This document shows positions 15,502 through 24,477 of a stretch of DNA of 38,705 nt, one piece after another. The notes under the pieces are model-generated. The model was not told the DNA's origin. It ran no database searches and saw only the letters and a list, made by a program, of their open reading frames with translations. Every line of letters starts with the position of its first letter. Within the stretch, counting starts at the first letter, position 1. Source of the stretch: an uncultured Eubacterium sp. GTDB taxonomy: Bacteria > Bacillota > Clostridia > Lachnospirales > Lachnospiraceae. A program made the position numbers and the translations under genes. The stretch lies in the NCBI GenBank assembly GCA_900551945.1, contig URYE01000017.1, positions 1-38,705 of the forward strand. Reading direction: 5' to 3'.

Positions 15502-16887
15502 TTACTTGTTAGAAAGATATTCGTCAATACCTCTTGCACCAGCTTTACCTGCTCCCATAGCAAGAATAACTGTTGCTGCACCAGTAACTGCATCACCACC
15601 GGCATAGACACCTTCTTTTGTTGTCTTACCTGTTTCTTCTTCTGCGATGATACACTGTCTTTTATTAACGTCAAGCCCCTTAGTTGTTGAATGAATTAAT
15701 GGGTTTGGCGATGTACCAAGTGACATAATAACTGCGTCAAGGTCCATAACAAATTCTGAACCTTCGATTTCAACAGGTCTTCTTCTTCCTGAAGCATCTG
15801 GTTCACCAAGTTCCATCTTAACACACTTAATGCCACTAACCCAACCATTTTCATCAACCATAATTTCTGTTGGATTAGTAAGAAGGTCAAATATAATACC
15901 TTCTTCTTTAGCATGATGTACTTCTTCTGCTCTTGCTGGAAGTTCTGCTTCACTTCTTCTATATACAACGTGAACTTCTGCACCAAGTCTTAAAGCTGTT
16001 CTTGCTGCGTCCATTGCAACATTACCACCACCAACAACAGCAACTTTCTTAAATCTTGCAATTGGAGTATCATAGTCATCTCTGAAAGCTTTCATAAGAT
16101 TACTTCTTGTAAGGTATTCATTTGCTGAGAATACGCCGTTAGCATTTTCACCAGGGATACCCATAAATCTAGGAAGACCAGCACCAGAACCAATAAATAC
16201 AGCGTCAAAACCTTCTTCTTCAATAAGTTGGTCAATTGTCATAGACTTACCAATAACAACATTAGTTTCAATCTTAACACCAAGACTCTTAACATTTTCT
16301 ATTTCACTTGCAACAACTGTTGACTTTGGAAGACGGAATTCAGGAATACCATAAACAAGTACACCACCTGCTTCATGTAATGCTTCAAATATTGTTACAT
16401 CATATCCCATCTTTGCAAGGTCACCAGCACAAGTAAGTCCTGAAGGACCTGAACCTATAACTGCAACCTTCTTACCATTAGGCTTAGCAGACTTTTCAGG
16501 CTTAATATTATTTTCTCTTGCCCAATCTGCAACAAATCTTTCAAGCTTACCGATTGATACAGCTTCTCCCTTGATACCTCTGATACATTTTCCTTCACAC
16601 TGGCTTTCCTGTGGACATACACGACCACAAACTGCTGGAAGTGCTGAAGACTGACCAATTGTCTTATATGCTTCTTCAAACTTTCCTTCTTTAACATTAT
16701 GTATAAATTCAGGAATATTTATTGACACTGGACATCCCTTTACACATTGTGCATTTTTACAGTTAAGACATCTTTTAGCTTCCTCAACTGCTTCTTCTTC
16801 ATTATATCCAAGACAAACTTCGTCAAAGTTCTTATTTCTGACATCTGGAGCCTGTTCTCTGACTGGCACTTTTTTCATTACGTCCAT
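15502..16887 (-). CDS. nfnB: NfnB-type large subunit of NADH-dependent ferredoxin:NADP+ oxidoreductase (GltD-like)
   Basis: The 461-residue flavoprotein carries N-terminal Fe-S motifs (CLNCKNAQCVKGCP and CGRVCPQESQCEGKC). It then has FAD-binding VAVIGSGPSGLTCAGDLAKM, GIPEFRLPKS, and NADP-binding VAVVGGGNVAMDAARTALR. The last part ends GVYAGGDAVTGAATVILAMG. On its own it resembles the small subunit of glutamate synthase, but its neighbour is an NfnA-type protein. Together they match the clostridial NfnAB bifurcating transhydrogenase, in which NADH and reduced ferredoxin jointly reduce NADP+. The ATG at 16887 has a weak AGTAGG 8 nt away; a second in-frame ATG (MKKVPVREQ) is possible. The leader resembles that of the biotin carrier gene. 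Confidence 0.87.
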   Translation of the reverse strand: MDVMKKVPVREQAPDVRNKNFDEVCLGYNEEEAVEEAKRCLNCKNAQCVKGCPVSINIPEFIHNVKEGKFEEAYKTIGQSSALPAVCGRVCPQESQCEGKCIRGIKGEAVSIGKLERFVADWARENNIKPEKSAKPNGKKVAVIGSGPSGLTCAGDLAKMGYDVTIFEALHEAGGVLVYGIPEFRLPKSTVVASEIENVKSLGVKIETNVVIGKSMTIDQLIEEEGFDAVFIGSGAGLPRFMGIPGENANGVFSANEYLTRSNLMKAFRDDYDTPIARFKKVAVVGGGNVAMDAARTALRLGAEVHVVYRRSEAELPARAEEVHHAKEEGIIFDLLTNPTEIMVDENGWVSGIKCVKMELGEPDASGRRRPVEIEGSEFVMDLDAVIMSLGTSPNPLIHSTTKGLDVNKRQCIIAEEETGKTTKEGVYAGGDAVTGAATVILAMGAGKAGARGIDEYLSNK

Positions 16888-16894
16888 TTCATTA

Positions 16895-16948
16895 ACCTAC
16901 TACTAAAACATATACTAAAATGTATATTTATATAGCTTTTCCTTTCAT
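16895..16948 (-). promoter_or_regulatory. SD-box leader with hairpin before nfnB
   Basis: ATGAAAGGAAAAGCTATA (16931-16948) precedes a hairpin ATATAC-ATTTTA-GTATAT (16910-16927) and then TAGTAGTAGG. A TATAAA-like box lies just upstream of the ATGAAAGG box, so a secondary promoter inside the nfnA-nfnB gap is likely. It lacks the first inner hairpin seen before the biotin carrier gene. Confidence 0.4.
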
Positions 16949-16993
16949 ATAGTTTTATAAACCACCAATTGCCTAAAAGCAAATGTGTCTTTA

Positions 16994-17875
16994 TTAATTG
17001 CAGTTTCCACAACCGCCATGATGTGTGTCACCCTCTTGAAGTCTAAGCATAGCTCGACCTTCTTCTGTTTTGTACATTTGCTGACGTTTCATAGCCTGGT
17101 CAAAGTCAACTTTGTGACCATCAAATTCTGGACCATCAACACAAGCGAATTTAATCTCATCACCAACTTGTAAACGACATGCGCCACACATACCAGTTCC
17201 ATCTACCATAATTGGGTTCATACTTACAACTGTAGGAATACCTAATTCTTTTGTAAGAAGACAGACAAACTTCATCATAATTAATGGTCCAATTGCTATA
17301 CATAAATCGTACTTTTTACCTTCATTATTAACAAGGTCTTTTAATACATCTGTACCCATACCCTTACGAACATAGCTACCATCATCTGTTGTTATATATA
17401 AATTACCAGCTACGGCTCTCATTTCATCTTCAAGCATAATAAGTTCTTTGTTCTTTGCACCAACGATTACATCTGCTGCAACGCCATGCTCATGAAGCCA
17501 CTTAACCTGTGGATAAACAGGTGCTGTACCAACACCACCAGCAATAAATACGATATTTTTCTTCTTTAATTCTTCAATATCTTCACTTATTAATTCTGAA
17601 GCACAACCTAATGGACCTACAAAATCAGCAAAAGCATCTCCTGCTTTAAGGTGTGACATCTTTTCTGTTGACGCACCTATAACCTGAAAAACAATAGTTA
17701 CTGTTCCCTTTTCTCTGTTATAATCACAGATTGTAAGTGGAATTCTCTCACCTTTCTCGTCCATCTTAACAATAATGAACTGTCCTGGCTGACAATGCTT
17801 AGCTACTCTTGGAGCTTCTACATCCATTAGAAAAATCTTTTCTGATAATTTTTCAGCTTTTTGAATTTTATACAT
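16994..17875 (-). CDS. nfnA: NfnA-type small subunit (ferredoxin-NADP+ reductase / dihydroorotate dehydrogenase electron-transfer-like)
   Basis: The 293-residue protein has an N-terminal FAD-binding barrel (RVAKHCQPGQFIIVKMDE, ERIPLTICDYN), an NAD-binding domain (VFIAGGVGTAPVYPQVKWLH) and a cysteine-rich C-terminal part (GMCGACRLQVGDEIKFACVD) for a [2Fe-2S] cluster. It ends with GGCGNCN. The order nfnA then nfnB and the sizes fit NfnAB. AAAGGGG lies 8 nt before the ATG. A GTGTG/CACAC hairpin and a TATAAA box (17940-17945) in the upstream gap are probable leader parts. Confidence 0.87.
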   Translation of the reverse strand: MYKIQKAEKLSEKIFLMDVEAPRVAKHCQPGQFIIVKMDEKGERIPLTICDYNREKGTVTIVFQVIGASTEKMSHLKAGDAFADFVGPLGCASELISEDIEELKKKNIVFIAGGVGTAPVYPQVKWLHEHGVAADVIVGAKNKELIMLEDEMRAVAGNLYITTDDGSYVRKGMGTDVLKDLVNNEGKKYDLCIAIGPLIMMKFVCLLTKELGIPTVVSMNPIMVDGTGMCGACRLQVGDEIKFACVDGPEFDGHKVDFDQAMKRQQMYKTEEGRAMLRLQEGDTHHGGCGNCN

Positions 17876-17983
17876 TTCTGTACCCCTTTCAATATCTTTT
17901 TTCGTGTGTATTTTTTATTGTCACACGTAACAAATCTAATTTATACAAAAATATGCGTAATGCACATTTGCATACAATAATAA

Positions 17984-19663
17984 TTAATACTCTTGAATGA
18001 TATACCCTTCATCACTATTATCAACAGTATAACAGATACCATTTTTTATACCAACTCCATAATACCCTCGTGTAGTTGTATGATTATCTTTCTTTACATC
18101 CATTCTTATATAATATAAATCAATTCCATCAATATTAATCTTAGATTGGTATACAAATGTAAATAAAGAACCATCATTTGTTATATCTAAGTTTTGCTTT
18201 ATAAGCCCTGTTTGCTCCATTCTCGCTCTAAGTATCTCTTTAGCTTCTTCAAATGAATACTTTTTCTCTGGCTGTATTATATAGTTCCTTTTAATAACTG
18301 AACTTACTAAATCATGTGAATCAACAGCTATTGCAGATAAAATAATATTACCCTCTGGTAACTCTATTGGCTCTGAATACACTTGCGAGGTAGTACTTGG
18401 ATATGTTCCATCTAATGTATAATAAACTGTACAATCTTCTGGAATATCTTCGATTTCAACAGTCTGTCCCATCGCATAAGTTCCAGAAGCTAATGCAATC
18501 TGCGGCACATCGGGCTGTTTAAATTCAACCTCATAGTTATACTCCGCAATATCACTATACACCCCTATATCATTTACAGCAATACACTTTATTGTAGTAA
18601 CTCCTTTTTCAAGAATAATAGTATCATTATATCTAATACTGTCTACTGATGGAGTACTTCCATCTATTGTATAATATATATCTGAATCTTCCGTTAAAAG
18701 TTCTAATTCAAGTGACTCATAATACTTACCAGAAGCTATTGAAGCTTCTGGCACACTGGGTTGATACTCATTAAATATATCACTTGTATCATAATTTTTA
18801 AAGTTCTCAATAAGATTATTTATCTGCTCTCCATCTTCATTTTCATTGTAATAAGCAAGTAAAGCACTTAAAGCCTTTTCATTACTACTATCTATTTCTA
18901 ATATCTTATTAAGTGTTGAAATAGCATCATTCTTAGCTCCATATTCATTATAACATTCATATATAGCCATCATAAGTTCTATATTATTATTTCCTTCAAC
19001 TGTATTATATGCTTTATTAAAATATTCTAACGCTTCTTGATATTTACCTTGTTGTTTTAACTGCTTGGCTTTGTCATAATTATAGGAATACGATTTGCCA
19101 TTGTTATTGACTGCTATTGCTATGTAAATAGCTATTATAAGCAATCCTATAAACGTACATAACAATATTATATTTTTCTTACTTGTATTATTCTTTTTAT
19201 TAGTATTTGAAACTAAATTATTATTTTTCTGCTCACTTCGGCTTGTATCTGAAGCTGTTGCCGTTTTTTGTGTTTTAGTCTTACTAGCTTCTCTAGTTTT
19301 CCTATGAATATCAGATACATCTGTACTATCAGTACTGCCATGCACTTCTATTTCTTTAGGTTTTTCTTGTTTGATATTATTAATATATTCTTTCTCTCTT
19401 TTAGATAATTCATTATTAGTTGTTTTAAGAGAATTGTCATTTATATCATTTTCATAATATTCAGCCCTAGCGACATTAGTTTGCTCTTTAACTAACTTCT
19501 TAATTGACTCTTGTAATTGTTCATCTATATTATCATCTGTATTATTAATTATATTATCATTCGAATTAAGGTTATTGTTAATAATATTTTCCGAAGAATT
19601 ATTATAATTTATCTTATTTCTAATACTTTTATAATCCAGTTCCTTTGTACTGCCATCATTCAT
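17984..19663 (-). CDS. Membrane-anchored TPR protein with two chitobiase/hexosaminidase C-terminal-like domains
   Basis: The product has 559 residues from MNDGSTKEL (GGGGA 5 nt upstream; an in-frame ATG 12 nt earlier has no SD). A long Asn/Ser/Lys-rich cytoplasmic region (1-163) precedes one membrane helix (164-185). TPR-like repeats follow (about 194-295; YDKAKQLKQQGKYQEALEYF). Two beta-sandwich CHB_HEX_C-like repeats each contain YYTxDGxxPS: DIYYTIDGSTPSVDS (about 305-380) and TVYYTLDGTYPSTTS (about 385-460). A final domain of about 90 residues is unrecognised. The C-terminal part should be outside the membrane. A cell-envelope role is inferred, near a secreted Big_2 protein. Confidence 0.8.
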   Translation of the reverse strand: MNDGSTKELDYKSIRNKINYNNSSENIINNNLNSNDNIINNTDDNIDEQLQESIKKLVKEQTNVARAEYYENDINDNSLKTTNNELSKREKEYINNIKQEKPKEIEVHGSTDSTDVSDIHRKTREASKTKTQKTATASDTSRSEQKNNNLVSNTNKKNNTSKKNIILLCTFIGLLIIAIYIAIAVNNNGKSYSYNYDKAKQLKQQGKYQEALEYFNKAYNTVEGNNNIELMMAIYECYNEYGAKNDAISTLNKILEIDSSNEKALSALLAYYNENEDGEQINNLIENFKNYDTSDIFNEYQPSVPEASIASGKYYESLELELLTEDSDIYYTIDGSTPSVDSIRYNDTIILEKGVTTIKCIAVNDIGVYSDIAEYNYEVEFKQPDVPQIALASGTYAMGQTVEIEDIPEDCTVYYTLDGTYPSTTSQVYSEPIELPEGNIILSAIAVDSHDLVSSVIKRNYIIQPEKKYSFEEAKEILRARMEQTGLIKQNLDITNDGSLFTFVYQSKINIDGIDLYYIRMDVKKDNHTTTRGYYGVGIKNGICYTVDNSDEGYIIQEY

Positions 19664-19967
19664 AAAATTCCCCATTCTGTAATATAGCTTTAATACTCAT
19701 ATTTCATTAGCAAAATGGATACTCACAATCTACTTTGCTACATGCTATATTATCAAATTTTTAACAAAAATATAATAACACACTCTTTAACAATAATCAA
19801 CAATCTTGTTATTTAGTGTACTCTCTGCATAATTTTGCAATTATATACTTTGTAAAATGATATGATAATATTAAAACTTTCATTGGCTTATTATTTAATA
19901 CATCTTTAATTCTTTAATTAATATTAATTTACACCTTTTAACTATTCTTTCATAAATTATACATATT
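19664..19967. other. AT-rich intergenic stretch without recognised feature
   Basis: No start codon with an SD, hairpin or repeat of note was found in these 300 bases. They presumably contain the promoter of the TPR/chitobiase-like gene, but no box pair stands out. Confidence 0.4.
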
Positions 19968-19996
19968 TTGCTCATAATTTTTTTGTATTATATTTT

Positions 19997-20078
19997 ACAG
20001 ATAGAAAAGATAATCTTTCTATCTCCCCCTCATATTTTAAACGGAGCAGTTACTTTTTGTGACTGCTCTTTTTATTTT
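19997..20078 (+). ncRNA. Candidate small RNA with exposed C-rich motif
   Basis: About 80 nt on the plus strand look like a stand-alone RNA. A 5' hairpin GATAGAAAAGATAATCTTTC closes at 20000-20023. A single-stranded CTCCCCCTC (20023-20031) follows. A strong terminator ends it: GAGCAGTTAC-TTTTT-GTGACTGCTC (20044-20068) followed by TTTTTATTTT. A weak promoter (TTGCTC at 19968-19973; T/A-rich -10 near 19989-19996) precedes it. No plus-strand gene adjoins on either side. The C-rich loop is complementary to SD sequences, as in known Gram-positive antisense RNAs; a function is inference. Confidence 0.45.
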
Positions 20079-20107
20079 CTATATTTCTTTCATTATTTAC
20101 ATAAATA

Positions 20108-20157
20108 AAAAATGACATATAGCAAAACTTATTGAAGAATTGCTATATGTCATTTTT
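20108..20157 (-). terminator. Terminator of the Big_2 surface protein gene
   Basis: An 18-bp perfect stem (20108-20125 with 20140-20157; AAAAATGACATATAGCAA) and a 14-nt loop lie just past the stop codon, with T-runs both ways. Confidence 0.88.
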
Positions 20158-20160
20158 ATA

Positions 20161-23100
20161 TTATCTAAAATTAGTAACCTTTACAGTACATGTAAGTGTC
20201 TTATCATCCACTATAGCATAAACTGTAGTTGTACCAGCCTTTTTAGCTGTGATTTCTCCTGTCTGTGTAATTTCACAAACTCTAGGATTACTACTTCTCC
20301 ATATTACATTATCATCAGTTCCAATAACATCAAGCCAGAACTGGTCATATTGTTCAAGTGTAATATATGTCTTACTAAGTCCAAGAGAATGTACTATACA
20401 TGATGATGAAACTCCTGAATTATCACTTTCAACAACGACTTCAGCTTCTCCAGGTCCAACAGTTGTAATAACACCATTGTCATCAACTACAACGATACCT
20501 GTGTCTGTTGAATACCAAGAATAAGAGTCTGTATTAGTAACTGGTCTTACCTTTACAGTCAACTGTCTTGACTTTCCTGTAAGCATATATATCTCTTTTG
20601 AATTAATATTAAGTGAAGATATATCAACTGCTGGTGTTACATATACCCAACATGAACCTTTAATTTCATTACCATCTGCTGATATTGCTGTAACTCTACA
20701 CTTACCAGTACCTAATGCAAATACCTCACCTGACTCATCTACTGTTGCAACTGCTTCATTAGATGAAACCCAAGTTAAATCTTGAACTGTTGCATCTGCT
20801 GGTTCAATATGTGCATATACTCTTTGAGCATCACCAACAAGGAGTCTTATAGTATCTGGTTCAATCCAGATATTTTCTACTGGTTTAACAACTCTTACAA
20901 GGCAAGATGCACTGACTCCACTACCATCTGCCGCTGTCGCTGTAATAACTGCATTACCTACTGAGTTAGCATATATATTACCATCACCATCTACACTACA
21001 TATACTATCATCTGATGATGACCATATAATTGCTTTATTAGTTGCTGTTGCAGTTTCTACAGTTGCAACAAGTGTTCCACTAGCACCTACATTCATAAAT
21101 TTATCAGTTTCACTTAACGTAATACTTGATACATATTCCTTAACTTCAATTGTACAAGCTGCTGTTAAGCTACACTCTTCTGTTGTAACTTCAATAATAC
21201 AAGTACCACCACTTACTGCTGTAACAATACCATTTTCATCAACTGTAGCTACATCAGGGTCACTTGATAAGTATGTAACATTTTTATTTTCAGCATCATA
21301 AGGTTCTATAATAGGAATAATTGCGTATTTAGCACCAACCCATAACAACTGATAATCCGAATTTAAGGTAAGCCCTGTAACAGGTTGTATAACTGTTACT
21401 ACACAATAAGCAGTCATACCACTATCCGTATTGGTTACAATAATTGATGTCGTACCAGCTCCAACTGCTGTTACTTTACCATCATTTTCTACTGTACATA
21501 CACTTTCATCTCGGCTTTCCCAAGTACAGATTTTGTTATCTGCATTTTCTGGAAGACAAGTTGCATTAAGCCAGAATACTTGACCTTGTCTTACTGTAAT
21601 ATCATTAACATTTAAAACAACACTTGTAACTGGCTGTTTTACATAAATATTACACATTGCCGTTGCATTTCCATCGTATGATTTAGCAAGAATTGTACAG
21701 CTTCCTACACCAACAGCCTGAACAAGACCTGTAGAATCAACTATACATACATTAGTATTAGAAGATTCCCAAACAATTGTCTTATTAGAAGCTTCAATTG
21801 GAGAAACTGCTGCTGTAATTCTAAGAGTATCTCCAATTCTCATTATCTCATCAGTATAATCTAATGTAATGGTATCAACTGGAATATTTATAACAAAGTT
21901 ACACATTGCAACAAAGGCGTTATCTTCAGTCTTACATACAATTGTAGCATATCCAGGCTGTACAAACTTTACAAGACCATTTTCATCAACTGTACACACA
22001 CTTTCATTTGATGATGACCATATTACATTTCTATTAACACCATCACCTTCTGGAAGAACAGTTGCCTTTAACTGATACTGTTGCTGCGCCATTGATGTAC
22101 TAACACTTGTTTCATTAAGTACTAAACCTGATACGGGTTCTCTTACATATACTTCACAAGTTGCAATCTTTAAACCATCTTCTGATATAACAGATATTGT
22201 TGCTGAACCACCTGATACACCTTTAACGATTGCTGTATAACTATCACCTTCAACTGTTGCTATAGCAGGATTAGATGTGTACCAAAGAACTTTATCATTA
22301 GTAGGACCAGATGGATTAAATACTACTTGAACTGTATCCTGCTCACCTCTATTAATTTGAAGTGTTGAAGGATTAATACTTATCTCACCAACTGGAGTTG
22401 TAACATATACAATACAACTAGCAGTCTTTACTACACCATTAATTGTCTGTGTCGCAATAATCTTTGCTGTACCTGATGCAGCACCAGTTACAGTAAGTAC
22501 TTTTCCACTTTGAGATATAGTAATTAAATCTTCTGTTGGAACTTCACCTAAAGCATTTGGTTGATTTTCCACTCTAAATTCAACTGGATACTTAGAAACA
22601 TCATTTGTTATAAGTGCTTCCAAATCAAAAGACTCACCTATATTAACAGTAGCTTTATCTAAACTCAATCCAAAACCATCAATAACTGTTATTTCATATT
22701 TTAATTGACATTCTTGTCCATACTTTGTATATAACTCATCTTGGGCTCTAACAGCATATATAGTAACTTTACCTGCACCAACTGCTGTAACAACACCTGT
22801 AGATGGGTCAACTGAAGCTACGTTGTTATCGCTTGTCGACCATGTGACTTCTGACGGCTTAGCCGATGTCGTAAGTTGTAATGTATCACCAACATTCATA
22901 TCGGTTGCATTCTTACCCAGCTTCTTAAATGGAACAACAATCGTAACTTGGTCTTTTGTCATCCACACTTCATTTCCCAATTGGTCAACCGAGTTCAAAC
23001 CAGCCGTTACCGTAGTAAAACCAGTATATAAACCTAATACACTACCAAGCTTAACTTCACATATAGATGTATCATCTGCTCTATATGTAACTCCTGATGT

Positions 23101-23985
23101 TTCTGGGTAAAGAACATTAGATGGAATTTCTTCGTACTTAAATTCAGCATAATCTGTTCTATCAAGCACCATATACTTTTCACCACTAGCAAGTGTCATA
23201 ATCTTATGACCTGCTGAATTTGTCTTTGATGTATCAAACTGTACCTCTGACCTTATATCAAAGTTCTTAGTAAGACTGCTTATACCATCACCATCAACAG
23301 TTCTAACAGTAAGTCTAGTATAACCACCACCGCATACTTTTAACTGTACTGCATTAGCTGTAGATGATATCATCTGTAATACACCATCATCAGAAAGATT
23401 ACCACTAACGTCATTAAGTGTTGATACAAATATTTTATTACTATCTGATGTATTTGCAGTAATAGTAATTATATCACCTGTTTGATAAATTGTCTTTACA
23501 GGGTCCATCTGAACAGAAATAGGAACTGTTGCGTCAGCATATACACTTGTAATTGCCTCTTCTGAAATAATTGAACCATTATCACCATATTGCTTTGAAA
23601 CATATGTAGCTGTAAGTTTTGCTATTCCGGCAAATTCCCCATGAAGTACCGGATGTGTTCCTGTAGCTGTTTCACTACCTCCACCATCTGAAAAACTTAC
23701 AATGTTAGGGTCTGATGTCTTCCATGTGATATTATTCGGATTCGGCATGTGATTTAATTCTGGGTCTGGGTCTATTCGATTATCATCATTTCCAGTCAAC
23801 TGTGAAATGTATAAAGCACCAGAACTGTCTTGTCCTTGTCCCACTGTTACAGTTTTCGTATTAAGCGACATATTTACGTCTGTACTAGCACTAACATATA
23901 TCATATAGCCACTAAACAAAAATACTGCAAATATAACAGCACTTAAGACTTTCCATTCCTTTCGTAATTTCATAATCTTTTTCAT
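20161..23985 (-). CDS. Large secreted protein with about twelve bacterial Ig-like (Big_2) domains
   Basis: The 1274-residue protein has an N-terminal signal segment (KVLSAVIFAVFLFSGYMIYV, probable cleavage after VSA). About twelve tandem Ig-like repeats follow, each with a W-x-SS...V-x-x-VD-x-x-G-x-V-x-A pattern, e.g. VTWSTSDNNVASVDPSTG, VIWSSSNESVCTVDENG and LTWVSSNEAVATVDESG. The first two or three repeats are more diverged. No LPXTG signal, membrane anchor or catalytic domain is present at the C-terminus, so it is secreted or held by non-covalent contacts. Such repeats commonly act as adhesive stalks. It has its own promoter (24075-24103) and terminator. Confidence 0.9.
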   Translation of the reverse strand: MKKIMKLRKEWKVLSAVIFAVFLFSGYMIYVSASTDVNMSLNTKTVTVGQGQDSSGALYISQLTGNDDNRIDPDPELNHMPNPNNITWKTSDPNIVSFSDGGGSETATGTHPVLHGEFAGIAKLTATYVSKQYGDNGSIISEEAITSVYADATVPISVQMDPVKTIYQTGDIITITANTSDSNKIFVSTLNDVSGNLSDDGVLQMISSTANAVQLKVCGGGYTRLTVRTVDGDGISSLTKNFDIRSEVQFDTSKTNSAGHKIMTLASGEKYMVLDRTDYAEFKYEEIPSNVLYPETSGVTYRADDTSICEVKLGSVLGLYTGFTTVTAGLNSVDQLGNEVWMTKDQVTIVVPFKKLGKNATDMNVGDTLQLTTSAKPSEVTWSTSDNNVASVDPSTGVVTAVGAGKVTIYAVRAQDELYTKYGQECQLKYEITVIDGFGLSLDKATVNIGESFDLEALITNDVSKYPVEFRVENQPNALGEVPTEDLITISQSGKVLTVTGAASGTAKIIATQTINGVVKTASCIVYVTTPVGEISINPSTLQINRGEQDTVQVVFNPSGPTNDKVLWYTSNPAIATVEGDSYTAIVKGVSGGSATISVISEDGLKIATCEVYVREPVSGLVLNETSVSTSMAQQQYQLKATVLPEGDGVNRNVIWSSSNESVCTVDENGLVKFVQPGYATIVCKTEDNAFVAMCNFVINIPVDTITLDYTDEIMRIGDTLRITAAVSPIEASNKTIVWESSNTNVCIVDSTGLVQAVGVGSCTILAKSYDGNATAMCNIYVKQPVTSVVLNVNDITVRQGQVFWLNATCLPENADNKICTWESRDESVCTVENDGKVTAVGAGTTSIIVTNTDSGMTAYCVVTVIQPVTGLTLNSDYQLLWVGAKYAIIPIIEPYDAENKNVTYLSSDPDVATVDENGIVTAVSGGTCIIEVTTEECSLTAACTIEVKEYVSSITLSETDKFMNVGASGTLVATVETATATNKAIIWSSSDDSICSVDGDGNIYANSVGNAVITATAADGSGVSASCLVRVVKPVENIWIEPDTIRLLVGDAQRVYAHIEPADATVQDLTWVSSNEAVATVDESGEVFALGTGKCRVTAISADGNEIKGSCWVYVTPAVDISSLNINSKEIYMLTGKSRQLTVKVRPVTNTDSYSWYSTDTGIVVVDDNGVITTVGPGEAEVVVESDNSGVSSSCIVHSLGLSKTYITLEQYDQFWLDVIGTDDNVIWRSSNPRVCEITQTGEITAKKAGTTTVYAIVDDKTLTCTVKVTNFR

Positions 23986-24074
23986 ACGATAACAACCTCT
24001 CTTCCATATATTTATTAAGATTTCTGAAAATATATTCTATGCTGATTTATCTACACAAAAAATAATATAGTTTT

Positions 24075-24103
24075 ATAATACTATTATTTCACACATTTTT
24101 CAA
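24075..24103 (-). promoter_or_regulatory. Promoter of the Big_2 protein gene
   Basis: TTGAAA (24098-24103), a 17-nt spacer and TATTAT (24075-24080) on the minus strand, about 80 nt before the start codon. Confidence 0.6.
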
Positions 24104-24388
24104 CAATTTATGATTTAATAAATTTAATCTTATTATTATCATATTAATACCGCACAAATCACAATCTCATTTTATCATACATTAATAGTATACACTAGCA
24201 GACATTAGTACTAACTTTATGCAACCAATATTATCATAATCTATACATTTCCTATTGTATATCGACAAAATTACATCTTTCATTATATTTCTAAAAAATA
24301 AATTAATAATCATAACAAATTATTATATAATTCACAAAAACTTATTTTCAACAATTATTTTATATAAAAAATTAATTACAATTAATAA
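24104..24388. other. Intergenic stretch, nothing recognised
   Basis: Very AT-rich DNA between the Big_2 promoter and the kdgA terminator. I see no gene, repeat copy or strong hairpin. Confidence 0.5.
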
Positions 24389-24450
24389 AAAACTGTTTAA
24401 TTAGATAACAGTAATTAAATATAAATTACTCTTACTAATTAAACAGTTTT
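24389..24450 (-). terminator. Terminator after kdgA
   Basis: A 16-bp perfect stem AAAACTGTTTAATTAG (24389-24404) with its complement (24435-24450) contains an inner AGTAATT/AATTACT stem. It lies 27 nt past the kdgA stop. Confidence 0.75.
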
Positions 24451-24477
24451 AAATACTTCTACATATTAATATCTAAA

